This document shows positions 23,755 to 37,700 of a stretch of 57,500 bases of DNA, piece after piece (position 1 is the stretch's first letter; every line of letters begins with the position of its first letter). Location: positions 2,909,374-2,966,873 of the forward strand of contig RPFO01000164.1 of NCBI GenBank assembly GCA_009746045.1, written 5' to 3'. Both the position numbers and the translations under genes were made by a program. The notes under the pieces were generated by a model that was not told the DNA's origin, ran no database searches, and saw nothing but the letters and a program-made list of their open reading frames with translations. Source of the stretch: Mesostigma viride. Its lineage: Eukaryota; Streptophyta; Mesostigmatophyceae; Mesostigmatales; Mesostigmataceae.

Positions 23755-24654
23755 TCTGCCAGCAGAAGATTGACGAGGCTTTTACCGCGTGTGGCAGCGT
23801 CATCAGCAGAGCATGGCCTCCCTGGTGGACGGGTCACACACTGGCGGCTGCCCGCGTCTGTCGTACCGACAACCACACCCATGCCTCAGCATCGGGGTGA
23901 CAATGCCGGGGCGTTGACAAGGAATGGCTGGCACTGCACACCATGCCATGGCCATGCAGGGGCCGCCTGCCGTCTGCTGGTGGGGTCGGGCCCCATTCGG
24001 CACATGAGTCTGCTTCGTGAGATATGGGCCCTATTGAAAGGCTCTACCGAGGAGGACGCGGCTGCTAAAACAGTCGACAGCGAGCCGCGTGGTGACCCAA
24101 CGAGTGATGGGCCTTTGCCACTGCTTCAGACCCCCAAGACTGCGCCAGACACCGCTGTTGGCACAAAGTCCCCCAGGGACCCGGAGCCTCCGCATATCAG
24201 GCACATCCAGTCTGATGAAGGTGAGGAGCCAGAGTGGTTCCTAAAGTCACCACCAAAAGAGTATCTGCCACGTCACAATACTTATTGCACATCTTGGGAG
24301 GCAGACGATGATGGTGCTGCTGCTGCTGCTGCTGCTGCGGAAAACAGTCCCTTAAGAGACGGTTGGCCGCGTGACGGCTCGGTGTCCCTGCCCACTGGCC
24401 GGACTGGGGTGCAAACAGAGACAGTGCCATCGAGAGTTGCTGATGGGAAGCACCAGAGGAAAATCCAGCTTAGGAATGTGGAGGCTGCTGCTAAAGCAAC
24501 GCCTTCCTTTGCTGGCGGCACGTTCACCCCAGCCACGCCCGCGGATTCTGAGGAAGCGGCCGCTGCCTTCGTATCAACCAGCACCCGCATTGCATCACTT
24601 GACTGCCTCACTCTGGAGCAGCAGTCGAATCTGCGCAAGGCCGGTTTCGCCACG
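23752..24654 (+). CDS. RECG1: RECG1 exon 1: transit peptide, disordered region, start of wedge domain
   Basis: 301 codons. It begins [19 protein letters not shown], a typical organelle-targeting composition. A long low-complexity stretch follows, with an eight-Ala run coded by GCT repeats (24317-24340). It ends in helix sequence [19 protein letters not shown], which pairs with exon 2 in the RecG wedge domain. Donor is ACG|GTATGT, phase 0. Confidence 0.85.
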
Positions 24655-25695
24655 GTATGTGGGACGGGGAAGAACAGGGCCAGGATGGCCCGTAGGGATG
24701 GCTATGGTAGTCAGCGCCTGGCAGGGGCAAAACGGTGAGGATGCAGTGGAGGCAACCTGCGTGCTCTTGCAAGCGGTATTCTGCTAGCGGTTGTCTAACT
24801 TTAATGCACAGTGATGTGAACCTCACGTTCGGTAATGTGAGCTTTTTGCGCGAGCCCTAATCTAGTCAGCTTTCCAGGTCGTCCTCTCTGTCATTGTCGA
24901 GTGGCCATAACAAAGTTTTTCTTTTGCTGCCAGGTACACTAAGGCATTGTACCCTGCCCTGACAATGACCTGACACTTCAGGGTGTAAGCGACGATTATT
25001 ATGCTGGCATGTGCAGGAATGTGAGGCAAGTACGGCTCCTTGGCAATCGGATAGCGAATGCCAGGCTCATCTGGATGGCCATCAACCTTGCTTTCTCAGG
25101 AGGCGTTTCTGTGGCAGCAAAGCCTGTCATATGCCGGGTGGGAAACTACGGCGTCCAGCTTTCTGGTGTGACTTTGCATACCAGATGGGTAAATCATCAA
25201 GGTGGTCTCCACAGCTTAGGTCGTCCATTGAGCCTACGTCGTTTGTTTGGGTGTTCACAGAAATATTTATGTGAGGGCTTTAGGGGAAACCAATCAAGTA
25301 GCGATGCCGCATGTGGACTGGGGAGGCGATGCTCGCCCAACTAGGCTGCAGATCAGAGTATATGGCTGTGCCACCCGTCTGCTAGAATACACTAACGATT
25401 CTTGCCACCATTGACCTTGTTGTACACCCTCTCTTTTCCGGCTTTCCTTCCATTGCGCCTGCCCTCCCCCGTCCATGTCTTTTTTCCTTGACTTTCCACG
25501 GTTTCCGGCAACAGGTTCGCGACATCTTGCATCACTTTCCCAAATACGCTGGCTGCTTGGAACTGGTAGCCCCGAGAGTGGGTGACACAGCTGAGGACCC
25601 CCGTGTCTCGTTTGTGGGCCGCGTGGTCAGCGTTACGAGGTAGGGCATGCCAGGGCGGGTGCACCGTGCCAGCAGCCAGCGCAGCGCAAGTTCAG

Positions 25696-25735
<40 letters not shown>

Positions 25736-28700
25736 GTTTGAACTGGCCATGTTGGCTGAGGCAGCTCCTTGCGAATAGACTTTGGTGGTTGTTATCAGAA
25801 TTCTAAGCTGTAAATAGAACACAACCCTACTTGGGGTTGTGCCATGCAGAGGGGTTGGGCTATGCCAACCTATTACGCAGTTACCCTATCCCTATCTTCA
25901 TCGGCTATCCTTGCCCGGCTTCATGCTATGGGCAGCCAGGGCAGCATTGTATTCTATGTGCAGGGTTTGTCACATGCCTCTCATTGGACCCTGCTCGATA
26001 GCACTCAGAGCTATCTGTGCACCGACGGCGCTGTGGCATGAAGCCCACAGATCAATATATGTAGTTTCTATTGCTCACTGGAATGTTTCTAACGCGAGAG
26101 CTCTAGCTGGCCGTGCTTGGTGATATCTAGGTTGAAGTCGTGCCTGCGGTCATGCTGGCTGTCTTGGGTTCCCCGCATCGAAGAGACTGTAATTTACCAG
26201 TAGGGGGTTTAGAACTTAGTGGAGAACTTGGGCGCCATGGCCAAGGGATTGCCCTTTGGTTAACTAATCGCCACGTGGCTGCCAGTGAGGCATCAAGTAT
26301 GGAAGCCACTTCCGTTGTATATTTAACATCTTGCGAACCAAGTGTACTACAGGGGAGTTGCAATTAAAAATTGATCGTGCGACGAGTGGGGTAGGCACAC
26401 GCCTGGTGACCGGCACTGCATGGGACCCAAAACATGACTCGGAGTGCCAACCGAAGTAGAAGCGGAACCAACAGTAGATCAACTGCACATAAGGAGTGCA
26501 ACGTGACTTGTCTACGGGCGTGGGGTTGCCCGGCGCAGGGGAGTTGGGGGAGGAGCAGGGGGCATGCATGGAGGGCTCCGTGCGACCTGTACTTGAATGA
26601 ACCTTGTTCTAGTGCTCCAAGGCCATCATGGTGGCCTGGGGTTTCTGTAAAGAAATGTATGTGTACTGGTTTTCCTTCTTTAAAGGGCGCCTTTGCCAAA
26701 ATGAGAATAAACAGGCAGGAGCTTGACTTGCCTCCATGCACATGCAGAGGTGAATGGGCAGCAAATTGCTAGGTAAATATGCAAGCTTTGGGGGTGGCTC
26801 TTTCATGCCACCAAACTTACATGAACCAGCGTTAGAGCACAGCCACAGAACCTGATAGATCATTATACGTGCCCTCATGGTATCGCAAGGGTAATTATAG
26901 ATAGCATAAAGATTGCTGGGTGTGCAATAGATAGCATAAAGACGGCTGGGTGTGCAATAGATAGCATAAAGATGGCTGGGTGTGCAATAGATAGCATAAA
27001 GATGGCTGGGTGTGCATTTTTTGCCTATGTCTCCACTTGGATTTGGGTTATACTTGCCTCCCTGTCCTGCGGTCGTCCCTTTAGTAAGCGCGATCCTCGT
27101 GCGGAAAGGGGGGGCGATGCGTACATCTTGGAGTGGCAGGCAGCGCCCGACCCAGCCCAGCCAGGGGATGACATGTCGGATGATGAGCGGGAAATATATA
27201 AAAACGTGCATGGGAGGAAAAAACGGTCCAAGCGCGAGGGAATGTACGCGCCGGCGGCGGCAATCGTCCGTTCGGTGCCTGACGTGATCCTGACAAGCTT
27301 CGCGTTTCGGGGCCCCCACGTCGACAAAGTCGTGAAACGCTTCCCTGAGGGCAGCCGTGTGCGCGCTGTGGGCAAGGTGCGCTTTCTGGCATGGGTGGAA
27401 CCGACCAACACACGTTATATCTTCATGGTTGCTGCGTCTGTGTCCATGCCCCATTCTGCATGAAAATGTGGTATCAGGCGCAGACTCAAGTCATGTGGCC
27501 CCAGTGGCCCTCATAAACAAGGAGAGGAAAGGGTGGTTGGCTTGTAAAATTGTAAACCCCCATTCACTGGTCCAAGCGGATGGACTTTTTTGAGGAGGAA
27601 CATGCACAGAAACATGTACGCCAGAATTTAAGCAAACTGGAATCGTCACAAGTATGCAGGGCCCCTCCGGGTATCCTGACCATGTCTGTGGCACTAGGCA
27701 TGGCAGCAACCTCTGAGCTACAAGGGCAGCATTCGGGGGCATGAGGCGTTGCATATAGTATTCCCACGTTATGGAACAGGCAGTTCAATCTCAATGGCGG
27801 TTGTGGCTGTACGTCCTTGCTTCTGATCGCCTTTCTCATTTCCCCTGGGGGCATTCCCAGCTCAACGGCTGGGACCGGCAGAGTCGCCTCAAGCTGACCA
27901 AGTTTGAGATCGGACTGCTGCCGCGCATCGAAGATGAGGAACACGTTCGTGTGGGCGAGCAGCCAGGGGCGGATGGCAACACGCTAGGCATGGCCTCCAC
28001 GGAGCCCGCCACTAGCTTGGGCGGCGCTTCCGGGGTGAAGTCCGCAAGCAGCGGCGGGAGGGAGGCTACGGCGGAGTTGCATCCGTCCAAGCTGTTCCTG
28101 GTTGCCAGGCATCCACCCTTGGCCGGCCTTTCACCAGCTTGTATCCGCAATGTTCTGGAGAGGTGAGGGCCTTACAGTCGTGAGGGGGGCAGTCTGCTCG
28201 CACGGTGGGATGTGGGCATATGGCATGGCATGGACTGGGTAAAACGTTCTGCGTTCAGCGAAATGGACGAATGCTAGGTGTTAGCATGTAGATCTCCGCC
28301 GGGAACTGTTGCGGCGTCTGCAGTGACTTGTGGTGTGCCACGACAGGCTCATGGTCTGCGGTTGCCCATGGTGGCCGTGCCGTGGCGGTGCATTTGGCGA
28401 ACAATGCGTGTAAGAGGTTATGGGACTAGGGCTTGGGGGCATTCTAACGGGCCTGGGCCGCGTGTGCTGTCTGTAGCACGCTCACGGCCACAAGTTATGG
28501 CCATGCAGTCCCGCTGTTTTCGCCTCACAACAAAGGCCCCACATGGGAGGTAACTTTTTACTGCACTTCGGGTGTGGCACCTGGGCACCTGCTGTTGCGC
28601 ACCTAGGGGTGACATGCATAGAGATGCGGAGATGTTGAAAAAATCTTGCTCGACAGAATCAGCAATCATGCCGTGAAACCCATGACACGCCCAAAGTTGG

Positions 28701-31700
28701 CATGCAGCGCTCCATGCCACGTACATGGCATGCGCCTAAGCATGATCATTCCAGGGTGACGTGTGTGGGCACGATGCTTTTAAGGCATGCTCCCCGGGGA
28801 CAAGGCTTGCTTCTACAAAATACTCACTAGTGCATGTCTGAACGACATCCTATGGCTCATTTCCTGCCCCCCTCCGTGTCGTGACACTTGCCATCCAGTG
28901 TTCTGCAGCAGCTTCCCGATTCCATCGACCGGATGCCCCCATACCTGCTGCAAAAGTACGACCTGGACACGCTACCAAAGGTGGGTCGCCCAGACGTAGC
29001 CTATTTCAGTGAGTAATAAGGTGGTGCGATCTCACTGATCTTGTAGCAGAGTCTGCCACTGGGCTGAGCCCACGCGAAGTTGGGTGGACACCCAAACAAA
29101 ACATGATACATTTCAATGGCTTTTAGCCGCGCGGACCGACTTACTTGAATGACATACTTATTGTGGTATCACTATAATTTTAATGATACAGTTGTTGCAA
29201 GCTCATGAGACGGACGAAATAACTCATCATTTAGGTCACTTCATTTTATTACACAAAGTTACCAACTTGTGGTAAGATAATTCATTTACTACTTCCCCCC
29301 TTTCCCCGGCCCTTCCTCCCATTCCCCGCCTCTGCTGCCCGCGCATTGTCCGCCTCCGCCTTCTGGGGCGTGTCTTCTAATCCTTACTTGCGGGAATGAT
29401 GGGACTCAAACTCAGGGCACCGTTCAGCCACATCAGCCCACCTCAATTCTTGCCGTTCGTAAGCGGGTATTTCTTCTGAACGAAGTCCATCCAATACGTA
29501 GTATACCTTTCCAACAATCCACGGTTAGTTCCAGGCTTGAAAACTTCACGCATACGTCCCTTGAGAAACGGTCGGTTCACCACTTTCCCATATCCCTTGA
29601 AATCATCGAGCTAATGCAGTTCCTTTCCTGCTTTGTAATTCAGGTCGGCCAAGACGTTAGCAGCCCATCCATCCCTCCACCAGTACTCCGGTGCGCCGTT
29701 TTCCCATTCCCCCTCCTTCCACAAAACTATCCACCAAAAGTCCCGTAGCAAATTGTCCTCCGTCGCTCCTGCCTTGAACCACTTGGCCTTGCCTCCGAGA
29801 CCCCCTTCCCTGCCTCCGAGACCCCCTTCCCTCCCAGTCCTCTCCCTCCTCTCTCTCCAGCCTCCTCCCCCTCTTCGCTCTCCTCGCCCTCCTCACCCTC
29901 CTCGCCCTCCTCGCCCTCCTCGCCCTCCTCGCCCTCCTCGCCCTCCTCGCCCTCCTCGCCCTCCTCGCCCTCCTCACCCTCCTCGCCCTCCTCGCCCTCC
30001 TTGCCCTCCTCGCCCTCCTCGCCCTCCTTGCCCTCCTCCCCCTCCTCGCCCTCCTCGCCCTCCTCGCCCTCCTCGCGCTCCTCGCGCTCCTCGCCCTCCT
30101 CGCCCTCCTCGCCCTCCTCGCCCTCCTCGCCCTCCTCGCCCTCCTCGCCCTCCTCGCCCTCCTCGCCCTCCTCGCCCTCCTCGCCCTCCTCGCCCTCCTC
30201 GCCCTCCTCGCCCTCCTCGCCCTCCTCGCTCTCCTCGCCCTCCTCGCCCTCCTCGCCCTCCTCGCTCTCCTCGCCCGCGCCCTCCTCGCCGTTCATGGTC
30301 ATGCACATATCGACCATCTCCAGCCGGGCCGACCACAAGCGTGCGCAAGCGCTTTTTAGAAGCTATAACTCCGCCTTTGGGCCTGTGCACGCAACACACA
30401 TAGCAAATTGAACGAACATAATAGTTTGAATGAACAGTATTAAAGTCGGGCAAGAAAAGGAAATATGAAACTTGTTGCATTCCAGCCATGCAAACAACAC
30501 TACCTAATAAACATTCGTATGACATGCCCATCAAACTTACGAGGCTCGACGACATCCTTGGTGCTATTTTCGAGCGTGTCTAACTAAAGAAATATCGGTT
30601 TTCTCTGAATATAGTTTAATTAACGCATGCGGGAAAGATAAGGCCGCCATGCCTTGGCCTGGATGTGGAAGGCTGTCTGCGACATGGGCTGACTAATTCG
30701 ATCTGTACAAAGGGTTTCCTGCTCGCCCGAATTTTCCTTGGATGACCCGGTTGTTTATAAGGGTCGGTGGCTATTAATTAGCGGTCCGAGAAAATTAATT
30801 GTAGGTTTTATACGACTTCACTTGCAAAGATTCGTGTTTGGTTGCACCAGCTGAGGTTAGGTGGGGACCTGTAGGGTCGGCTGGTTGCTTACCGAATCTT
30901 TGGCTGATTTGGGTTATTTAGTGAGTCGTGATTAATTATTGTATAGTGGATTCGGACCGGCCCAAGGGGTCGATGGGCGCGTTTTATGGTTGTCAGTCTT
31001 GGGAACCTTGTACAACTACCTGTACGGTTAACGCACTAGCCTGGGGGTGCGTGGCCACGCTGTTTGTAGTGGCGTTTTCAGCACTGTTCAGGCCGGTGTG
31101 TGACGCATGCCGGTGTTAATTAATTTAGGATGATGTCAGCTTGTGTGTCGGCGGGCCATGCCTTAAGCAAGCTAGGCAGGCAATGATCCGCAATTGTTTC
31201 TTTCACAATGGCGGCAATGGCCGCCTGTGCAAAATTGCACATTCTAGCGCGGGTTGCATCTGTCTTGTAGCCGAGGCAGATGGTGGCACAACCGCTAAGT
31301 TGTTCGACCAAGCATAGTATAGTTGGTCGTGCAACGGAAAGAAAATTTAAATTTACCCCCATGTCGTTTTCCCCGGCTGCGGGTCTTTTTGACATGGGCG
31401 AAGGATGGGGCGCTACTCCGGCGGTTTGGCCAGCTTCGGCGGAGCTGTTTATAAGTTCTAAAACAGCTCTAGTGTCACATCGCAGGCTTGCCACCTTGCG
31501 ATGGTGCGTGGGACGTGACCTGGACTCAAAAGGTCCCGAACCAGGTTCCTGTCAGCAACGACCTTTTTTTGTCATAAAATATTTTTTGTGGCGGCAGGTC
31601 AGTTGTCCAGCTGCCCCTGCCGAGGAGGGGTGGTTGGGGACAATAGGAGCCGCGCGAGAGTTGCGCTCCGAAGCTAGAAATTTCCCTATTGCGAGACTCG

Positions 31701-34700
31701 AGTTGGGGAGGGCGTCTCAGGGAGGCGAGGCTACGCCAGACCTTTGTCGTTCCTTTTCGTCTCAGCACCTGCTGCGCGGCTCAGTCTATTATGGTGTCGT
31801 AAAACCTCTTTCCTTTTTGGACGGTTCCGGAATTGCGAAATGCTGGCTCTTTTTGAGGGCTTGCTTTTGGGGTGGTCACCGGCTTGTGTCGCATTGTAAC
31901 CAGCGGGCCCCTGCGGGGGTTAATATAGCCTAGCGCGGGCTGAGTCGCCATTTAAGATGTTGCGACACGCTCTTTCGCGCACGGTGGTCATGAGTTTAAT
32001 CGGCGCAATGGGGTTGGCGCCAGGGGGGGGTAATTGGGTGGAGGCTTCTTGCTTCCGCGTGCGGATTGAGAAACCTTAAGGCCACTGTTAACTGCTGCAT
32101 TTGTGGCAGGGCTCCACTTATTGTATTCAATCAAATGCTGGTCTTCTTGGGAGCTGAGTGATCTTAATCGGTTTTCTCTGAATATAGTTTAATTAACGCA
32201 TGCGGGAAAGATAAGGCCGCCATGCCTTGGCCTGGATGTGGAAGGCTGTCTGCGACATGGGCTGACTAATTCGATCTGTACAAAGGGTTTCCTGCTCGCC
32301 CGAATTTTCCTTGGATGACCCGGTTGTTTATAAGGGTCGGTGGCTATTAATTAGCGGTCCGAGAAAATTAATTGTAGGTTTTATACGACTTCACTTGCAA
32401 AGATTCGTGTTTGGTTGCACCAGCTGAGGTTAGGTGGGGACCTGTAGGGTCGGCTGGTTGCTTACCGAATCTTTGGCTGATTTGGGTTATTTAGTGAGTC
32501 GTGATTAATTATTGTATAGTGGATTCGGACCGGCCCAAGGGGTCGATGGGCGCGTTTTATGGTTGTCAGTCTTGGGAACCTTGTACAACTACCTGTACGG
32601 TTAACGCACTAGCCTGGGGGTGCGTGGCCACGCTGTTTGTAGTGGCGTTTTCAGCACTGTTCAGGCCGGTGTGTGACGCATGCCGGTGTTAATTAATTTA
32701 GGATGATGTCAGCTTGTGTGTCGGCGGGCCATGCCTTAAGCAAGCTAGGCAGGCAATGATCCGCAATTGTTTCTTTCCCCTCCCTCCCACCCTGGAGGCT
32801 TCTTGCTTCCGCGTGCGGATTGAGAAACCTTAAGGCCACTGTTAACTGCTGCATTTGTGGCAGGGCTCCACTTATTGTATTCAATCAAATGCTGGTCTTC
32901 TTGGGAGCTGAGTGATCTTAACGACCATAATAGCACCACAAACCGACCAAATACAAACCCAAGACAGCCATATGAGGGATTTGCACTCACCACAAGAAAC
33001 ACATGACCCACGGACCGACCATCCCTTTCCTCCACCAACAAGACGTATAACTCAAAGTTTAAATTTGACCAATAAGCGGTTGTGGGCAGGCCTCCCGTCT
33101 CTGTCACATGTCTCCAATGGAGGTGGGTACTATTTTCAGTTTGCAGCATCCGTGGGAGCAGGTCGATAAGAATGAGCATGCGGCCAACCTCTCTGTTGAA
33201 GTCGTCTTTCCGACCCACCACGACTTCCCACCTATATTGCTGGGGCATTTTGAAGGGTGGGGTCAAGGTGTCGTCGCGTTCAGCGACGGGATGATCGATC
33301 TGGTGCCTCCAGAATCAGATTTGGTGCATGCCCTACCTAATATTCATGCCAGTCATGATAAAGTGCTAGCGCATCGTGTATAGCCACAAGGACGATGCAG
33401 TTGTGGAGGGCACGTCGATTTCGTCTGTAGAGGTGACGCAATCATGCGCCTCTGGGTTAAGACACACCACGAGTTCTTCTTTACGACACAGACAGGTGGG
33501 GCCGCATGGGCCCCAAAGGAGTTTCCCAACGACCCTCCAAACTACAAGTGAGGGTTGTACAAGGGAGCATACTCGTTTAAAGATATGGAGATGGACGGAT
33601 ATGGCTCCTTTTTTTTTGCACAAATTGGCTCAGTTTTTATGCCGGATAGTGTGATAATGCGGACCAAAGCGCGGAATCTTAGGGGGCAATTTACAACAGT
33701 AAAAAGAAACCGCCGACCGACCGACCGACCGACCGACCGACCGACCGACCGACCGACCGACCGACCGACCGACCGACCGACCGACCGACCGACCGACCGA
33801 CCGACCGACCGACCGACCGACCGACCGACCGACCGACCGACCGACCGACCGACCGACCGACCGACCGACCGACCGACCGACCGACCGACCGACCGACCGA
33901 CCGACCGACCGACCGACCGACCGACCGACCGACCGACTGACCGACCGACCGACCGACCGACCGACTGACCGACCGACCGACCTTGGATAGTGAAGCATGG
34001 TTGCGATTGGTCCGCGGTTCCTATTATTGTTGTCCGCAAAGATTCCGCATGTTGGTCCTCATTTTCACGTTGTCCGTTATTAGTAGAGCAAATTTGTGCC
34101 TACAATAAGGAGCCCCATCCGTCGATCTCCATATCTTTAACTAAGTATGCTCCCTAGTACAACCTCCTTGTAGTTTGGAGGGTTGTTGGGAAACTCCTTT
34201 AGGGTCCGTGCGGCCCCACTCGTCTCCACCGTATCCAAGAACTCGTGGTGTGCACCAGGCTCGCGTAATTACGTCATTTCTAGAGGGCAGAATAAACGTG
34301 CCCTCCACTGTCGCAACGCCCTTGTTGTCGATGTATTATAGAATCCAGCATCGCTTTATCATGCTTGGCACGAATACTTAATGGGACAACCACCAAATCT
34401 GATTCTGGATACACCAGATCGATCATCCCATTGCCGAACGCGATGACATGTTGACCCCACCCTCCAAAAGGTCTTAGCAATGTGCGCGGGAAGTCATGGT
34501 GGGGTGGAAAGACTTCAACCGTGAGGTTTGCCGCGTGCTCATTTTGGTCGACTTGCTCCCGCGGATGCAGCAAACCAATGCAGTTACTAGCTCCATCGGA
34601 GACATGTGAGAGAGGAAGCCTACCCACAATCGCTTGTTGGTCGAATGAAACTTTCAATCATAGGTGTTGTTATCGGAAAGGGATGGAAGGTCCGTGGGTC

Positions 34701-37700
34701 GTTTGTTTGTTGCACGGTGGTGCAAATCCTTCGTAAAGATAGCTTGGGTTTGCATGCGATCGGTTTGTTGTGCGATTATGGTTCGTATCTCCTTGGACAC
34801 ACTGGGGAAAAAATTGGGTTTGCGTTCGCACTCAATTTCAATGATGCATTTGCGTTCGGTTCGCGGACCAAATGCAGGATTGCAACTTGGGTATCTTAGT
34901 GGGGGGATACGGCATGGCTTCAGCACGTGCCAAAATGCTTTTGGCGTCAATCTCAACAAGGCCACTATTGCTGCACTGGTTCGTATGTCAAGCAAATAGA
35001 GGAAGGCCACCTCGAGTAAAGAGAAATTAGGATGCTGCCGATTGTTGAGGTCATGAACCAAGTAGAGCCGGTTGGCAGGCTGTAAAGGGTTGGACACAAT
35101 CAGGGAAGGGGCTTGGGCAAGAGCGTTACAATAGTGGACGAGTGGAGTGCATGCAGAAGGTCAACATTATCGCAAGCCAACCTAAAGGTCGCAAGAGCAC
35201 ATGACATGGTCCTAAGATAATATTATTTACCCCTTGGGCAGGCTTCCTCTGAGAGAGGCCCGGCAAAAATCAGCCCCTGGGACCCCCCCCCCCACCCACC
35301 CACCCCCCCCCCCCCCCCGGGGTAGGTGCCATGGGGTGGGGATAAATAAATACTCCTTTGCCTTGGTCCCCTTCATACCTGGCAGGTTGCCATGTGTCAC
35401 CCCCTAATTGGTTGGCTACTTGGCCCATATAACCAGGGTGGAAATAGGTGGTCCCAACGCAAAAGAGCACCATCACCTAGTTGGTGACGGGGCCTATCTG
35501 GACATTGACACCCGGCGGCTGGTTTCTCCCTTCAAATTTCGACAGGGTTATCGACAGGAAAAAAAGATGTAAGTATACTATTAATATATGATCTAGTGTA
35601 TCTGAGGACCAAGGGGTCAAAGGTAATGTATACCCCCCTGGTCCCAAGCCCGCCAGGCCTATCCGTGGAGTGGCCACTCCCTATCTCCATACCGGGCGGG
35701 ATACACCTGCCCCCCCCCCCAGCGCTCATCATGGCCACCGCCCCACGCCGTGTGCGCCGGCCGGGTCGGGCATAGGGCGCGGGGGGGCGGCTGGCTGGCC
35801 CCGGGGGACGGTCCCGGCGGGTGGTGCGGTCTACGAAACTGCGTACTTGACCTTTCAAGAGGCCCAGGCAGCATTCAACGCGTAAGCCAACAGGCTAGGG
35901 AAGCTGCATTTTTGGGAGGCCAAGGCCAAGAATCATGATGGACGACAAGAAGATGGCGGGGTTGGGCAGGTCGTGGGTCGGTCCCTCCCTCCCTCCCTCC
36001 CTCCCTCCCTCCCTCACTCACTCCCTCACTCCCTCCCTCCCTCCTCACTCACTCACTCACTCACTCACTCACTCACTCACTCACTCACTCACTCACTCAC
36101 TCACTCACTCACTCACTCACTCACTCACTCACTCACTCACTCACTCACTCACTCACTCACTCACTCACTCACTCACTCACTCACTCACTCACTCACTCAC
36201 TCACTCACTCACTCACTCACTCACTCACTCACTCACTCACTCACTCACTCACTCACCCCCTCTATTACAGATAACAAGGCTCCAATTGTTCATCAATTTT
36301 TATGTGCCAACATCTGAACCGTTGCATCCGTGGGCATGATCAATGTTATGTACTCCAGCATGCACCCATCAACCAATTGTTCTCCACTGCTCTACTACTA
36401 TGATTCTTGGATCTGCATCGATAATGCGGAGCGCCTTGCCAGGAGAAAAAATGCTCAGTGTCAGGTCTCCTTCAGGGGTTAAGTCATGCATAATTATCAA
36501 GTCATGCAAAAAACATTGTGCATCTGGCTGTTCAACCTCACTTACATATTGGTGTGCATATTTCTATAGCAAGCATGCATGCATCGAAGGCGGTCATCGA
36601 TTTGCTTGGAATATGTAACAGTAGGGCATTGGTTCCTGTTCAAACTCTAGTGTATATGCTAGCGCTGAATTGATGGGAAAGATCGCTGACTAGTTGTCTG
36701 GCAATGTGTGCACCAGGCATCCAGTTGCTACCTAGGTAGTGAACAATGCCGGACTTAAAGCAGCAGCGAAAGCGTCCTCCATGCGTTTTCGGCTGTGTTG
36801 CCGTATTTGCGATCAAGATATCTGGAGCATATTGTTTGCTTTTCAGCTCCACCCACTTTCTGCGCGGCTGCACTTCTCCCTTCTTTGCTGGGTCTTTTGC
36901 CTACCAAAAAAACACTCTGCATGACCGCAGGCCTTTGTGGGCATCCACTTTCCCTCCAACGTGGCTGTGCGCGACCGGGCACGCAAACGCCTTGTGTTTG
37001 ACCACTTCTTCTACATGCAGGTGAGCGTAGGGTGCTAGCTTTCCTTAGCAAACGCCTTGTGTTTGACAGCTTCTTCTATATGCATGTGAGCGTAGGGTGC
37101 TAGCTTTCCTTAGTAAACGCCTTGTGTTTGACAGCTTCTTCTATATGCAGGTGAGCGTAGGGTGCTAGCTTTCCTTAGCAAGCGCCTTGTGTTTGACTAC
37201 TTCTACATGCATGTGAGCGTAGGGTGCTAGCTTTTCTTAGTAAACGCCTTGTGTTTGACAGCTTCTTCTATATGCAGGTGAGCGTAGGGTGCTTGCTTTC
37301 CTTAGCAAACGCCTTGTGTTTGACAGCTTCTTCTATATGCATGTGAGCGTAGGGTGCTAGCTTTCCTTAGCAAACGCCTTGTGTTTGACTACTTCTACAT
37401 GCATGTGAGCGTAGGGTGCTAGCTTCCTTAGCTAGCAGCGTTCCGAGCAGATGAGATGAGTGAGGGGACAGTGACAGCAGTCTCAGGCCAAATGGGGCAT
37501 GGCAAGGCATACCTGGGCTAGAGTCCTGCTCGTTTTGTCAGGTGTGCGGTTATGGTGTGTAGTGGACACACAATAAGTGGGGTCATGCAGGGCAGGACCA
37601 GGAACTAGACCAGGCCCTGATTTCAGCTGCAGCTATATGGAAAGCTCACCAATGAGTCTGTAGGGACACCCGGGTGCCTGGTTGGGGAGCGATGGCCTGC

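Larger units (their letters stand above)
28981..36930 (+). other. 7.95-kb RECG1 intron packed with repeats
   Basis: It contains a decayed EEG-repeat gene, a 9-bp minisatellite, two tandem copies of a ~1.5-kb element, an inverted pair of a decayed gene around a CCGA array, a poly-C tract and a TCCC/TCAC array. Everything inside lies between phase-compatible RECG1 exons, so it must be removed from the transcript. Confidence 0.85.

Noticed and set aside
30928-31119. 63-codon frame occurring identically at 32501-32692
   Set aside because: Its conservation is explained by the recent duplication of the whole element; no motif or coding bias supports a protein.
33555-33968. Pro-Thr-Asp-Arg repeat protein
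   Set aside because: Pure translation of the CCGA microsatellite; also Ser-Ile-His-Pro at 52 kb and His-Ser-Leu-Thr at 36 kb.
36984-37431. CRISPR-like regular array
   Set aside because: Units are contiguous without unique spacers and derive from a host exon; the other arrays (40.2 kb, 45.2 kb) likewise lack spacers.
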